Source: Sulfuricurvum kujiense DSM 16994 | GTDB taxonomy: Bacteria; Campylobacterota; Campylobacteria; Campylobacterales; Sulfurimonadaceae | Direction of reading: 5' to 3' | NCBI RefSeq assembly: GCF_000183725.1 | Contig: NC_014762.1 | Coordinates: 1,426,001 to 1,490,000 of the forward strand | DNA length: 64,000 bases | In this document: piece after piece, positions 42,974 through 52,123 of the stretch | Layout of the letters: every line of letters starts with the position of its first letter | Position numbering within the stretch: the first letter of the stretch is position 1 | Made by a program: the position numbers and the translations under genes | Notes under the pieces: model-generated | Told to the model about the DNA's origin: nothing | What the model saw: only the letters and a program-made list of their open reading frames with translations | Database searches by the model: none

Positions 42974-44129
42974 TTTGCTCTTCCGAGTTCTTTTCTCTCA
43001 GAGCGATTTTCAATGTCTCAATCTGATTATTTTTTTGATGAAGCATAAATATTACCGCAACGATAAAAACAAAAAACAGAACAAAGGTGATAAACGTCAC
43101 ATCCAATATAATCTCGTGAAACCGCTCAAAAAAACTCTTTTCTTTATGTAAAATAACTGCATCGCGCACTGTATATTCTGAGAGTATTAAACGAGAATTC
43201 TTAAACGCATCGTGATCGAACATATAAATATTCGGACTTTTTAAAACCGAATGGATTGATTTTAGATCTTCACCTTTCAAATAACGGACGACTAAATCAG
43301 CCGCATGTTTACCCTGACTCGTTCCACTGGTCACAAAACCGCCGATCACTCCGCCTGTAACATACGCATCTTCCATACTGCATACAATCAGATTCGGGTT
43401 TTGTGTCAAATGTTCTATTGACTCTTTAAGTGTCAAATTGTGCCCGTCTTCGTCATTCCATCCACCTATAGTTGTTAATAATACAAACGATTGAGGAGTG
43501 TTTGGGAGCTTTTCGATAATATCATGGATATGTGCGGAAGCAATAATATGGAAGGTATATTTAGGGTAATTGACGAGATGTTTTCGGATATCGGCTTCAA
43601 TCGATTTATACGTCGTAGAATCGTCACCGAGAATCCAAATATCTCTCGTTTGGGGCGAAAACTGCCGTATTAATTCAATATTTTGGACAATATCTTTGGT
43701 TTCATACACTCCGGTATATCGTAAAGGATCAATCGTTTTGGCAAGTGAGAGATCGTTGACACCGGAGAAGAAGACGGGAGAATGCCGAAACAGCCGGTTC
43801 CCATGATTTAGAAAAAATTTCAACGCGTTATCGTCTGTCACATAAACGGCGTCTGGAAGATAGTTTTTATATTTTGTTTCCAGATACGTTAAAAAAAACT
43901 TCTGATACTCTTCTGAGAATTCAAGCCGCTTCGTATCCAAATATTCCACTGATATCTCAATGGGTAAAGGAAAATTATCTTTTAACTCAGAAACAAAGCT
44001 CTCATTTTGACGTTTTGTCCATTCATATTCCTGCGAATAAGAGTGAAGGATAAAAATGCGTTTTTTTACCGCTGTATTTCCATGCAAGGACAAAAATAAA
44101 AGAGCAATCAAAACTATAGATTTAAACAT
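42966..44129 (-). CDS. membrane-tethered periplasmic binding protein (ABC_sub_bind-like)
   Basis: A 387-residue protein with a signal peptide (MFKSIVLIALLFLSLHGNTA), a two-lobed substrate-binding fold (about 21-315; FILHSYSQEYEWTKRQNESF, FFSGVNDLSLA, GGFVTSGTSQGKHAADLVV), one TM helix (about 340-365) and a short charged cytoplasmic tail. The layout equals the input half of a sensor kinase without the kinase. No ABC permease genes are adjacent. The ATG at 44129 is chosen over one 13 codons upstream because it gives a proper signal peptide. It overlaps the SCO gene by 8 bases. Confidence 0.85.
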   Translation of the reverse strand: MFKSIVLIALLFLSLHGNTAVKKRIFILHSYSQEYEWTKRQNESFVSELKDNFPLPIEISVEYLDTKRLEFSEEYQKFFLTYLETKYKNYLPDAVYVTDDNALKFFLNHGNRLFRHSPVFFSGVNDLSLAKTIDPLRYTGVYETKDIVQNIELIRQFSPQTRDIWILGDDSTTYKSIEADIRKHLVNYPKYTFHIIASAHIHDIIEKLPNTPQSFVLLTTIGGWNDEDGHNLTLKESIEHLTQNPNLIVCSMEDAYVTGGVIGGFVTSGTSQGKHAADLVVRYLKGEDLKSIHSVLKSPNIYMFDHDAFKNSRLILSEYTVRDAVILHKEKSFFERFHEIILDVTFITFVLFFVFIVAVIFMLHQKNNQIETLKIALREKNSEEQND

Positions 44130-44231
44130 AAAAATTTTGCCTTTCGCTTGTTTTTCATAGTAACACAATATTGTTGAAATTTAAAAATAATGATGGAAAA
44201 GAGAAGAAGGAAGAGGGAAAGTATTTTATGT

Positions 44232-44249
44232 TTCCCGCAAAAGCGGGAA
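44232..44249 (-). terminator. hairpin after oorC
   Basis: TTCCCGC-TTTT-GCGGGAA forms a 7-bp stem 8 bases beyond the oorC stop. The bases after it are A/T-rich but lack a solid U-run, so it is a weak or Rho-assisted terminator candidate, or a small REP unit. Confidence 0.4.
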
Positions 44250-44257
44250 GAGAGGAT

Positions 44258-44821
44258 TTACATCCCAAGTTTTGCTTTAGCTTCTTTGGCGTATTTGATA
44301 CCCAAATCCCAAGCTTTGTTGTTCACTTCGTGAACTTTTTTCGGTACTTTCGAAAGCATAACCTCTTTCAAGGTTTCCGGTTCCAAAACTCCGGTAAATT
44401 CGTTTGTAATACCGAGTGCAACAACCGATTGGGTAATAACGTTTCCGACCTCTTCTTTTGCGATCGTAATAATCGGAATCTCAACGATGATCCATTTTTT
44501 ACGGTCTTCTTCCGTCGGATGAACCAGGTTCGGTTCAACGACGATGATTCCGCCCGGTTTAACACCGTTTTTGAACTGTTGGTAGCTTACGTTTGCAACG
44601 GAAAGCATGAAATCGATTTCACCCTCATTTGCGTACGGGTAGAAAATTTCGTTATCATCAAGGGTGATATCAACAACCGTTGCCCCACCGCGAACTTGTG
44701 ACGTATACGTAGCTGTTTTCAGCCCATGACCGCCAAGTTTGATTTTAGCCGCAGCCATAATCTCACCGGCGAGAAGAACCCCTTGTCCACCGACGCCTGT
44801 AAATCGTATCGTATGTCTCAT
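44258..44821 (-). CDS. oorC: 2-oxoglutarate:ferredoxin oxidoreductase gamma subunit
   Basis: A 187-residue subunit of the CoA-acylating 2-oxoglutarate oxidoreductase. FTGVGGQGVLLAGEIMA is the typical start of the gamma subunit, and TYTSQVRGGATVVDITLDD follows. The four-subunit OorDABC complex interconverts 2-oxoglutarate and succinyl-CoA + CO2 with ferredoxin (or flavodoxin), the carboxylating step of the reductive TCA cycle. It is the last gene of the operon, 9 bases after oorB. Confidence 0.95.
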   Translation of the reverse strand: MRHTIRFTGVGGQGVLLAGEIMAAAKIKLGGHGLKTATYTSQVRGGATVVDITLDDNEIFYPYANEGEIDFMLSVANVSYQQFKNGVKPGGIIVVEPNLVHPTEEDRKKWIIVEIPIITIAKEEVGNVITQSVVALGITNEFTGVLEPETLKEVMLSKVPKKVHEVNNKAWDLGIKYAKEAKAKLGM

Positions 44822-44830
44822 GGTTTCTCC

Positions 44831-45685
44831 TTAGATTTTTTTCGCAAAGTCGTCTTGCGTGATTTTCGCGCGTTTGCCTTGTGCCGCTTCGATGACCATA
44901 TCGTAAAGATCACAATACTCCGCCTGCTCTACTTCACGTAATACACCCGTCGGGAATTTGTTCATTTGCTCTTCAGGGCTTAATGCTTCCCATTTTTTCA
45001 ACGGTGTCGTAATGCTGTCAATCCATGCAAGGTTTTCCATCGCATTTGCCATTTTGTTTTTACGGCCAAGGTTGATATGGCAGTTAGACATAATGTCAAA
45101 GAACGAGAATCCTTTGTGTGAGAACCCTTTTACAAGAACTTTTTCCAATTTTTTAGGATCAAGCATAGTCTCGCGCGCTACAAACGACGCACCGGCTCCG
45201 ATAGCAAGTTTACACGCATCGAACGTAGGATCGATATTCCCGTTTTGCGCCGATACACACCACATACCCTGCGGAGTTGTCGGAGAGATTTGGGAATTGG
45301 TCAAACCGTAAATAAAGTTGTTGATAAGAATAAAATTCAAATCGATATTACGGCGGCATCCGTGAATGGTATGGTTACCACCGATCGCAAGACCGTCACC
45401 GTCACCCGCTACAACGATAACGTGTGCATCAGGACGGGTCAATTTGATACCCGTAGCATACGCAACCGTACGTCCGTGAGTCGTATGTACCGTATTACAG
45501 TTGATGTATGAACTGAAACGGCCTGAACATCCGATACCCGATACGACACAGACTTTGTCCATATCCCATTGCATCTTTTCAATGGCACGGATAACAGCTT
45601 TTAAGATAACACCGTCGCCACAACCCCAACACCAAAGTGTCGGCATTTTATCTACACGTAAATATTGATCGTAATTGAAAGCCAT
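44831..45685 (-). CDS. oorB: 2-oxoglutarate:ferredoxin oxidoreductase beta subunit
   Basis: A 284-residue thiamine-diphosphate-binding subunit. The TPP motif runs from GDGDGLAIGGNHTIHGCRRN to NFILINNFIYGLTNSQ, and cysteines in LWCWGCGDG plus SGIGCSGR fit the cluster and cofactor environment of the family. No large C-terminal iron-sulfur domain is present; ferredoxin-type clusters are on OorD. It shares one base with oorA. Confidence 0.96.
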   Translation of the reverse strand: MAFNYDQYLRVDKMPTLWCWGCGDGVILKAVIRAIEKMQWDMDKVCVVSGIGCSGRFSSYINCNTVHTTHGRTVAYATGIKLTRPDAHVIVVAGDGDGLAIGGNHTIHGCRRNIDLNFILINNFIYGLTNSQISPTTPQGMWCVSAQNGNIDPTFDACKLAIGAGASFVARETMLDPKKLEKVLVKGFSHKGFSFFDIMSNCHINLGRKNKMANAMENLAWIDSITTPLKKWEALSPEEQMNKFPTGVLREVEQAEYCDLYDMVIEAAQGKRAKITQDDFAKKI

Positions 45686-46836
45686 TAGAACATCTCCTTA
45701 ACTTTAGCTACCATTTCAAGCGGCGCAATCGGACGACCGTTTGCTTTATGAAGCGTACCGAAATCGCTACGTCCTGTTACACGTTCGATCTCTTTGAGGT
45801 ATTGACCCATATTAAGCTCGGTTACGAAAATTTTGTCAAATTTTTGACCGATCTCTTTAAGTTTTTTTACCGGGCTCGGCCAGATAGTAATCGGGCGGAA
45901 AAGACCTGCTTTAATACCGTCATTGCGAAGTTTCATTACTGCTTCTTTCGCACCGCGAGAGATACTTCCGTATGCGATCATACATACTTCGGCATCATCA
46001 AGCATGAATTCTTCGTAATCCGGCTCATCATCCAAACCGTCATTTTCAAGTGCAACCGTGTTGATTTTACCGACAAGGCGCTCGATGTTGAATTGGCATT
46101 GTGCCGCATCTTCCGTCGGGAAACCGGTCGGGCCGTGATGCAATCCCGTAAAGTGGAAACGGTACCCTTCAAACATCGGGTTCAAAACCGCAGGTGTGTT
46201 CATCGGAACATCGTACGGACGATAGTCTTCCGGTTTCCCGTCGAATCGTTTACGACTAACATTTTTTGCACGGATCTCTTCCAAATCAGGAAGAACCGCT
46301 TTACCGTGCATGTGACCGACTGTTTCATCCAAAAGGACGAAAACCGGAGTCATATACGTTTCTGCCAAGTTAAACGCACGTACTGTCTGCGTATAACACT
46401 CTTCAAGAGAACCGGCACACAAGGTAATTGATGCATAGTCACCGTGCGTCGGATATTGTGCTTGACCGATATCGGCTTGGGAAACACGAGTCGGAAGACC
46501 GGTTGAAGGACCTCCGCGCATAACGTTAACGATAACCAACGGAACTTCGGCGATAAAGCCGAGACCGATTTGTTCCGCTTTTAGTGAAATCCCCGGTCCT
46601 GACGTTGCCGTCATAGACTTTGTACCCGCCATAGAAGCACCGAGCGCAACCGAAATACCGGCAATCTCATCTTCCATTTGGATAAATTTTCCACCCACTG
46701 TCGGCAGAAGATCAGACATCTCGTGCATTACTTCAGACGATGGAGTAATCGGATATCCGCCAAAAAACATACATCCGGCATCAAAAGCACCAAGTGCTGA
46801 TAATTCGTTACCTGTAGAAATTACTTCTCTTGCCAT
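45685..46836 (-). CDS. oorA: 2-oxoglutarate:ferredoxin oxidoreductase alpha subunit
   Basis: A 383-residue subunit with the pyrimidine-binding TPP domain and a CoA-binding domain. FFGGYPITPSSEVMHEMSD is the classic 2-oxoacid oxidoreductase alpha motif (YPITPS), followed by EDEIAGISVALGASMAGTKS. It shares a base with oorD upstream and oorB downstream, so the complex subunits are tightly coupled. Confidence 0.97.
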   Translation of the reverse strand: MAREVISTGNELSALGAFDAGCMFFGGYPITPSSEVMHEMSDLLPTVGGKFIQMEDEIAGISVALGASMAGTKSMTATSGPGISLKAEQIGLGFIAEVPLVIVNVMRGGPSTGLPTRVSQADIGQAQYPTHGDYASITLCAGSLEECYTQTVRAFNLAETYMTPVFVLLDETVGHMHGKAVLPDLEEIRAKNVSRKRFDGKPEDYRPYDVPMNTPAVLNPMFEGYRFHFTGLHHGPTGFPTEDAAQCQFNIERLVGKINTVALENDGLDDEPDYEEFMLDDAEVCMIAYGSISRGAKEAVMKLRNDGIKAGLFRPITIWPSPVKKLKEIGQKFDKIFVTELNMGQYLKEIERVTGRSDFGTLHKANGRPIAPLEMVAKVKEMF

Positions 46837-47165
46837 TATTTCACTCCTGCTTGGTCTAAAGACATATATTTATTCGCAATAATAGCCGCTTGACGTGCTT
46901 TTGCATCATCCGTCAATTTTGCAAATTTATAGTCTGCTTTGTCCGCAACATAAATTGCAAAGTCTGGACAAGTAAGCTCACACTCATTGCATCCGATACA
47001 ACTCTCAGGGTGATCGATCGAGATCATGGCACCCAAAGTCGATGTAGGCTCATAACGCATACCGAGTACACCTGATGGACATACTGATACACAAATATCA
47101 CACGCTTTACAGTTATCGGTGTTTACCCATACAGGGACATTACCGGGATTGATCGTTTTAAACAT
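46836..47165 (-). CDS. oorD: 2-oxoglutarate:ferredoxin oxidoreductase delta (ferredoxin) subunit
   Basis: A 109-residue 2x[4Fe-4S] ferredoxin-like subunit. The two cluster motifs are CKACDICVSVCPSGVL and CIGCNECELTCPDFAI. It passes electrons between the TPP centre and the external carrier. It follows the heavy-metal-domain gene after a 96-base gap that contains no evident gene. Confidence 0.95.
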   Translation of the reverse strand: MFKTINPGNVPVWVNTDNCKACDICVSVCPSGVLGMRYEPTSTLGAMISIDHPESCIGCNECELTCPDFAIYVADKADYKFAKLTDDAKARQAAIIANKYMSLDQAGVK

Positions 47166-47261
47166 CTGCTCTCCTACCTTTTAGTTTTGAACATCACGGA
47201 AAATCTCCGCGTCTATACTGGCCGATACGGCACCGAATCTACACCATCCGGTGAAATTCAC

Positions 47262-47564
47262 TTACTGATTCGTCTCTTCGTTTGTTGAGAATTTCCCTAC
47301 AGCACATGAGACAAAACTCTTGAGCTTCAGGGCGGCATTTTCGATAGCCCCCTCTTCCTCACCGATTAGAGGATAGCCGAGCTTTCTTAATATCATTTTA
47401 AACTGTGCTAATTGCGCCTCTTCCGCTATCGCAGCGGAAACTTTACGAGGCTCGCACGAGAGGTCAACATTGACCTCAGTAAATCCAGCTTCATTGAGAG
47501 CCTTGGTAATCGTATTAGCGCAACCGCCGCAACGAATATTTGCAACCTCAAAGATCTGAATCAT
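47262..47564 (-). CDS. heavy-metal-associated (HMA) domain protein
   Basis: A 100-residue protein with an N-terminal HMA (CopZ/Atx1-like) ferredoxin fold of about 68 residues. The metal loop is IRCGGCANTI, i.e. CGGC where copper chaperones mostly have MxCxxC; a further cysteine lies in VDLSCEP and one in the C-terminal FVSCAVG. The last ~30 residues are a charged extension. Its ATG overlaps the sucD stop (TAATG), so it is coupled to sucD inside the TCA operon. Copper or zinc handling is inferred; a role for the enzyme complex is a guess. Confidence 0.83.
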   Translation of the reverse strand: MIQIFEVANIRCGGCANTITKALNEAGFTEVNVDLSCEPRKVSAAIAEEAQLAQFKMILRKLGYPLIGEEEGAIENAALKLKSFVSCAVGKFSTNEETNQ

Positions 47565-48439
47565 TATTTTTTTGCCATCACTTCAGCAACCGCTTTTCCG
47601 ATATCAGCCGGAGAAACAACGACTTTAACACCTGCCGCTTCAAGAGCCGCCATTTTTTCCGCTGCCGTACCTGACCCGCCGGAGATAATCGCACCTGCAT
47701 GTCCCATACGTTTGCCCGCCGGAGCCGTTTGACCCGCGATAAATGCGACAACCGGTTTAGTAACGTGTTCTTTGATATAAGCAGCCGCTTGGATCTCCAA
47801 GTCACCGCCGATCTCACCGATCATGACGATCGCATGCGTTTCCGGATCCGCTTCGAACATCGGGAGCAATTGTTTATACGACAAACCGATGATCGGGTCA
47901 CCGCCGATACCGACCGCAGTCGTAATACCGAATCCCTCTTTAACAACCTGATTGGCTGACTCATAGGTCAACGTCCCCGATTTAGAGATAAGGCCGATAT
48001 TTCCTTTTTTGAAAATAAAGCCCGGCATAATCCCGATTTTGCACTCATCCGCCGTAATGATACCCGGACAGTTCGGCCCGATAGTCATCATGTTTTTCTT
48101 AACGGCATACGCTTTTGCATACATCATGTCTTTTACCGGAGCACCTTCGGTAATGATAACCGCAAGTTCAATCCCGGCGTCTGCCGCTTCCATAACCGCA
48201 TCGGAGACGAAAGCAGGCGGAACGAAGATCATTGAAACAGTAGCGCCCGTTGAGCGAACCGCTTCTTCTACCGTATTAAATACCGGTTGACCGAGGTGTT
48301 CTTGTCCACCTTTACCCGGAGTAACCCCACCGACGATTTTTGTACCGTATGCGATACATTGCTCAGCGTGGAACGTACCCTCTTTTCCTGTAAAACCTTG
48401 AACGATTACTTTCGAATCTTTATTGACCAAAATAGACAT
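47564..48439 (-). CDS. sucD: succinyl-CoA synthetase alpha subunit
   Basis: A 291-residue ADP/GDP-forming ligase subunit. It carries a CoA-binding Rossmann domain ([19 protein letters not shown]), IGPNCPGII, and the phospho-histidine in [14 protein letters not shown]. With SucC it interconverts succinate and succinyl-CoA with ATP. The gene lies 4 bases after sucC. Confidence 0.97.
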   Translation of the reverse strand: MSILVNKDSKVIVQGFTGKEGTFHAEQCIAYGTKIVGGVTPGKGGQEHLGQPVFNTVEEAVRSTGATVSMIFVPPAFVSDAVMEAADAGIELAVIITEGAPVKDMMYAKAYAVKKNMMTIGPNCPGIITADECKIGIMPGFIFKKGNIGLISKSGTLTYESANQVVKEGFGITTAVGIGGDPIIGLSYKQLLPMFEADPETHAIVMIGEIGGDLEIQAAAYIKEHVTKPVVAFIAGQTAPAGKRMGHAGAIISGGSGTAAEKMAALEAAGVKVVVSPADIGKAVAEVMAKK

Positions 48440-48443
48440 TTAT

Positions 48444-49613
48444 TTATGCTCCTTTTGCTGCTGCAACGGCTTTACGCGCACCGTCTGCAAGATCGGTAGC
48501 AGCAATGATATTTGAGATTCCGGCATTGTTTAAAATTTCAGCCGCTTCAATTGCGTTGGTTCCATCCAGACGAACGATAACCGGTACATCGACTTTCGTC
48601 AGTTTTGTCGCTTCCAAAATACCGTTTGCAACACGGTCACAACGAACAATTCCGCCGAAAATATTGACAAAAATCGCTTTTACGTTCGGGTCTTTCAAAA
48701 TGATTTCGAACCCTTTTGCAACGGTTTCGGCATTTGCTCCGCCGCCCACGTCAAGGAAGTTAGCCGGTTTTCCGCCTTCATAGTTGATCGTATCCATCGT
48801 ACCCATCGCAAGACCGGCACCGTTAACCATACAACCGACGTCACCGTCAAGTTTGATATAGCTAAGACCGAATTTGCCCGCTTCGATTTCAGTCGGTTCT
48901 TCTTCGCTCAAATCACGCATTTCATTCACTTGCGATTGGCGATAAAGGGCGTTGTTATCAAATCCCATTTTCGCATCAAGCGCCAAGAATTTGCCGTCAC
49001 CCGTTTTGATCAACGGATTGATTTCGATCATCTCGGCATCGTGATCCATGTAGACACGATAAAGTGCGGATGCAAATTTGATAAACGTATTGATCTCTTC
49101 GACCGGAAGTCCGAGACCGAACGCCAATTTGCGCCCGTGGAAACTTTGAAACCCTGTCAACGGATCGATGGCTACTTTGATAATCTTTTCCGGAGAATCG
49201 TGTGCAACATCTTCAATCGCCATACCACCCTCAGTTGATGCCATCATGATCGGCATTTCCGATGCACGGTCAAGCAACATACCCAGGTAGTACTCTTTTT
49301 TAATGTCCGCACCCTCTTCTATGTAAACTTTTTGTACGAGTTTACCTTCCGGTCCAGTTTGATGTGTAACGAGCTGCATACCGAGAATTTGACTGGCCAA
49401 TTCGCGTACTTCAGAAGTAGAACGGGCAAGTTTAACCCCGCCGCCCAAACCGCGTCCGCCGGCATGAATTTGAGCTTTAACCACCCAAACACTGCCGCCG
49501 AGTTCTTGTGCCGCTTTAACAGCCTCATCCGGTGTAAAAGCAATGTGACCGCGCGGTGTCGGTACGTTGTATTTTTTGAATAGTTCTTTAGCTTGATATT
49601 CGTGAATATTCAT
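48444..49613 (-). CDS. sucC: succinyl-CoA synthetase beta subunit
   Basis: A 389-residue ATP-grasp subunit that binds nucleotide and succinate. [18 protein letters not shown] opens the protein, [18 protein letters not shown] is the ATP-grasp loop, and [13 protein letters not shown] lies near the end. Typical length. It follows fumC by 20 bases, with AGGAGGA as ribosome-binding site. Confidence 0.97.
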   Translation of the reverse strand: MNIHEYQAKELFKKYNVPTPRGHIAFTPDEAVKAAQELGGSVWVVKAQIHAGGRGLGGGVKLARSTSEVRELASQILGMQLVTHQTGPEGKLVQKVYIEEGADIKKEYYLGMLLDRASEMPIMMASTEGGMAIEDVAHDSPEKIIKVAIDPLTGFQSFHGRKLAFGLGLPVEEINTFIKFASALYRVYMDHDAEMIEINPLIKTGDGKFLALDAKMGFDNNALYRQSQVNEMRDLSEEEPTEIEAGKFGLSYIKLDGDVGCMVNGAGLAMGTMDTINYEGGKPANFLDVGGGANAETVAKGFEIILKDPNVKAIFVNIFGGIVRCDRVANGILEATKLTKVDVPVIVRLDGTNAIEAAEILNNAGISNIIAATDLADGARKAVAAAKGA

Positions 49614-49633
49614 CCATTCCTCCTGTTATAAGT

Positions 49634-51025
49634 TTACGCTATTGGTCTTGTCATCTCTTCCGGGATGACATATTTATCGAACTCTTCCGCTGTAAGAAGA
49701 CCGAGTTTGATCGCGGTCTCTTTCAATGTAGAGTTTTCTTTATGCGCCGTTTTGGCGATTTTTGCCGCATTTTCATATCCGATATACGGATTTAGTGCCG
49801 TTACCAGCATCAATGAGTTGTTCAGATATGCATCGATTTGCTCGCGAACCGGCTCGATACCGACGGCGCAGTTATCATTGAACGATACGATTGAATCAGC
49901 CAATAAACGGACCGACTGCAAAAAGTTATACGCAATGACCGGTTTGAATACATTAAGCTCAAAGTTCCCCTGGCTCGCCGCAAAACCGATACACGCATCG
50001 TTACCCATGACTTGACACGCAACCATCGTCACCGCTTCGCTTTGTGTCGGGTTGACTTTACCCGGCATAATCGATGAACCCGGCTCGTTTTCAGGAATCG
50101 TAATCTCGCCGATGCCGCAGCGAGGACCGCTCGCCAACCAACGGACATCATTTGCGATTTTCATCATATCTGCCGCAAGGGCCTTAAGGGCTCCGTGAGC
50201 GTATACGAGAGCGTCATGAGAGGTCAACGCATGAAACTTGTTCGGTGCGGTAACAAACTGATGCCCTGTGAGCTGTGATAGTTTTGCCGCTACGCGCTCG
50301 CCCAATTCAGGGTGTGCATTAAGTCCTGTGCCGACCGCTGTCCCGCCGAGTGCCAGTTCTCTAACCGACTCCAGAGAATCTTTCGCCATTTTCTCGCATT
50401 TGTTGAGCATCTCTACCCATCCGCTGATCTCTTGGCCGAGAGTAAGCGGAGTCGCATCTTGCAAATGGGTACGTCCGATTTTAACGATATCGCTGAACGC
50501 TTCAGATTTAGCTTGCAGCGTTTTACGCAAATGATCGATTGCCGGAAGAAGACGTGTCTCAACCGCAATGACTGAAGCAACGTGCAATGCCGTCGGATAG
50601 GTATCGTTGGAGCTTTGTGATTTGTTGACATCATCATTCGGATGAACCAATTTTTGAGTACGGAAATCACCGCCGAGAATTTCGGTAGCACGGCTAGCCA
50701 ATACTTCGTTGTTGTTCATATTTGATTGCGTACCTGAACCCGTTTGCCATACGACAAGAGGATAATGCTCATCGAGTTTGCCTGAGAGCATTTCATCTGC
50801 AGCCTGAGCGATCGCATCGGCTTTTTCTTTGGATAGCATTCCAAGATCGCAGTTAACCAAAGCAACCGCTTTTTTCAGATAAGAGAATGCACGTGTGATT
50901 TCATACGGCATTTTCTCTTCCCCGATTTGGAAGTTTTCCAAAGAACGCTGTGTTTGCGCTCCCCAGTAAGTGTCGTTCGGTACCCGAACTTCACCCATCG
51001 TATCCTTTTCGATGCGATAACTCAT
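49634..51025 (-). CDS. fumC: class II fumarate hydratase
   Basis: A 463-residue iron-independent fumarase. [29 protein letters not shown] and the superfamily signature [15 protein letters not shown] are all intact. It interconverts malate and fumarate and is oxygen-tolerant. Campylobacterota that run the reductive cycle often have other fumarases, so this placement next to mdh is informative. It shares one base with mdh. Confidence 0.97.
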   Translation of the reverse strand: MSYRIEKDTMGEVRVPNDTYWGAQTQRSLENFQIGEEKMPYEITRAFSYLKKAVALVNCDLGMLSKEKADAIAQAADEMLSGKLDEHYPLVVWQTGSGTQSNMNNNEVLASRATEILGGDFRTQKLVHPNDDVNKSQSSNDTYPTALHVASVIAVETRLLPAIDHLRKTLQAKSEAFSDIVKIGRTHLQDATPLTLGQEISGWVEMLNKCEKMAKDSLESVRELALGGTAVGTGLNAHPELGERVAAKLSQLTGHQFVTAPNKFHALTSHDALVYAHGALKALAADMMKIANDVRWLASGPRCGIGEITIPENEPGSSIMPGKVNPTQSEAVTMVACQVMGNDACIGFAASQGNFELNVFKPVIAYNFLQSVRLLADSIVSFNDNCAVGIEPVREQIDAYLNNSLMLVTALNPYIGYENAAKIAKTAHKENSTLKETAIKLGLLTAEEFDKYVIPEEMTRPIA

Positions 51026-51984
51026 TATTTGGCTCCTTCAAAAAATTTATTGGCATTCAACGTATCGATCAATCCCTGAACCGATTTGCACGATGCGGCA
51101 AACATCGCTTTTTCCGTCTCATTGAGTGTGACTTCGATAATTTTTTCAGCACCGTTGGCTCCAAGCATTACCGGTACACCGCTGACAACATCGTTAAATC
51201 CGTATTCGCCCTCGAGATAGACGGCACACGGATGGATTTGTTTCGTGTCTTTTAAAATCGCTTCGACCATAATCGCTGTTGCTTTTGCCGGAGCGTAGTA
51301 CGCTGATCCCGTTTGGAGCAATGCAACGATTTCGGCTCCCCCTTTACGGGTACGCTGAACGATCTCATCGATCTCTTCATGCGTCAATACATCCGACAAC
51401 GGTACACCCGCAACGGTCGAATAGCGAGGCAGCGGAACCATGTCATCGCCATGCCCCCCCATGACCGAAGCACGGATCTGCCCGCCTCCGTATCCGAGTT
51501 TTTCTTGGATAAATGCCGCCATACGGGCACTGTCCAAAACGCCCGCCATACCGATAACACGGCTTCGGTCAAATCCGCTTTCGCGCAATGCGACGTAAGT
51601 CATAGCATCCAACGGGTTAGAGACCATAATGACGATAGCGTTCGGAGAGTATTTTGCAACCCCTTCGATCACTTCACGGGTTACTTTTGCATTAATCATC
51701 AATAAATCATCACGACTCATACCCGGAAGACGCGGGCTTCCTGCAGTGATGACAACGACATCACAATCGGTCATATCCGCCATGCTCTCAGCTACGGTAA
51801 CAATAGAGTGCGATCGTACCGCCGCTGCGGCTTGTGACATATCGAGTGCTTTACCTTTGGCAATCTCGATTTTATTGTCGCGTAAAATAATCTCATGGCA
51901 AGAGCCGAGCATTGCAAGCGAGTAGGCAATCGTCGATCCGACATTTCCTGCCCCTACGATTCCGACGCGTTTTCCTTTTACCAT
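51025..51984 (-). CDS. mdh: malate dehydrogenase (LDH-like type)
   Basis: A 319-residue NAD(P)-dependent enzyme. The dinucleotide motif is [18 protein letters not shown], and [20 protein letters not shown] with the catalytic histidine in [15 protein letters not shown] match the LDH-like malate dehydrogenase group. The mobile-loop residues (RLPGMSR) indicate malate rather than lactate. It is the first gene of the reductive TCA operon. An AAGGAG ribosome-binding site precedes the ATG. Confidence 0.95.
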   Translation of the reverse strand: MVKGKRVGIVGAGNVGSTIAYSLAMLGSCHEIILRDNKIEIAKGKALDMSQAAAAVRSHSIVTVAESMADMTDCDVVVITAGSPRLPGMSRDDLLMINAKVTREVIEGVAKYSPNAIVIMVSNPLDAMTYVALRESGFDRSRVIGMAGVLDSARMAAFIQEKLGYGGGQIRASVMGGHGDDMVPLPRYSTVAGVPLSDVLTHEEIDEIVQRTRKGGAEIVALLQTGSAYYAPAKATAIMVEAILKDTKQIHPCAVYLEGEYGFNDVVSGVPVMLGANGAEKIIEVTLNETEKAMFAASCKSVQGLIDTLNANKFFEGAK

Positions 51985-52013
51985 TCCATACTCCTTGTGT
52001 CATATCACTATTG

Positions 52014-52113
52014 CTCTCTGAAAAACAGAGAGAAATAAAAGACGATTCAATCGCCTTTTATCTATAGAAAAGCATTCTACAGATAAAAAGCGATCGGGGA
52101 GTTTCCCCAATCG
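52014..52113 (-). terminator. tandem hairpins between icd and mdh
   Basis: Read on the minus strand after icd: a hairpin at 52113-52091 (CGATTGGGG/CCCCGATCG, one G-T pair) followed by CTTTTTAT; a hairpin at about 52085-52061 (TATCT..AGATA); a third at 52055-52041 (GGCGATT/AATCGTC) followed by TTTTATTT; and CTCTCTG-TTTTT-CAGAGAG at 52032-52014. The first and third are good intrinsic terminators, so icd is largely insulated from the mdh operon. Confidence 0.7.
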
Positions 52114-52123
52114 TTGCTATCGT

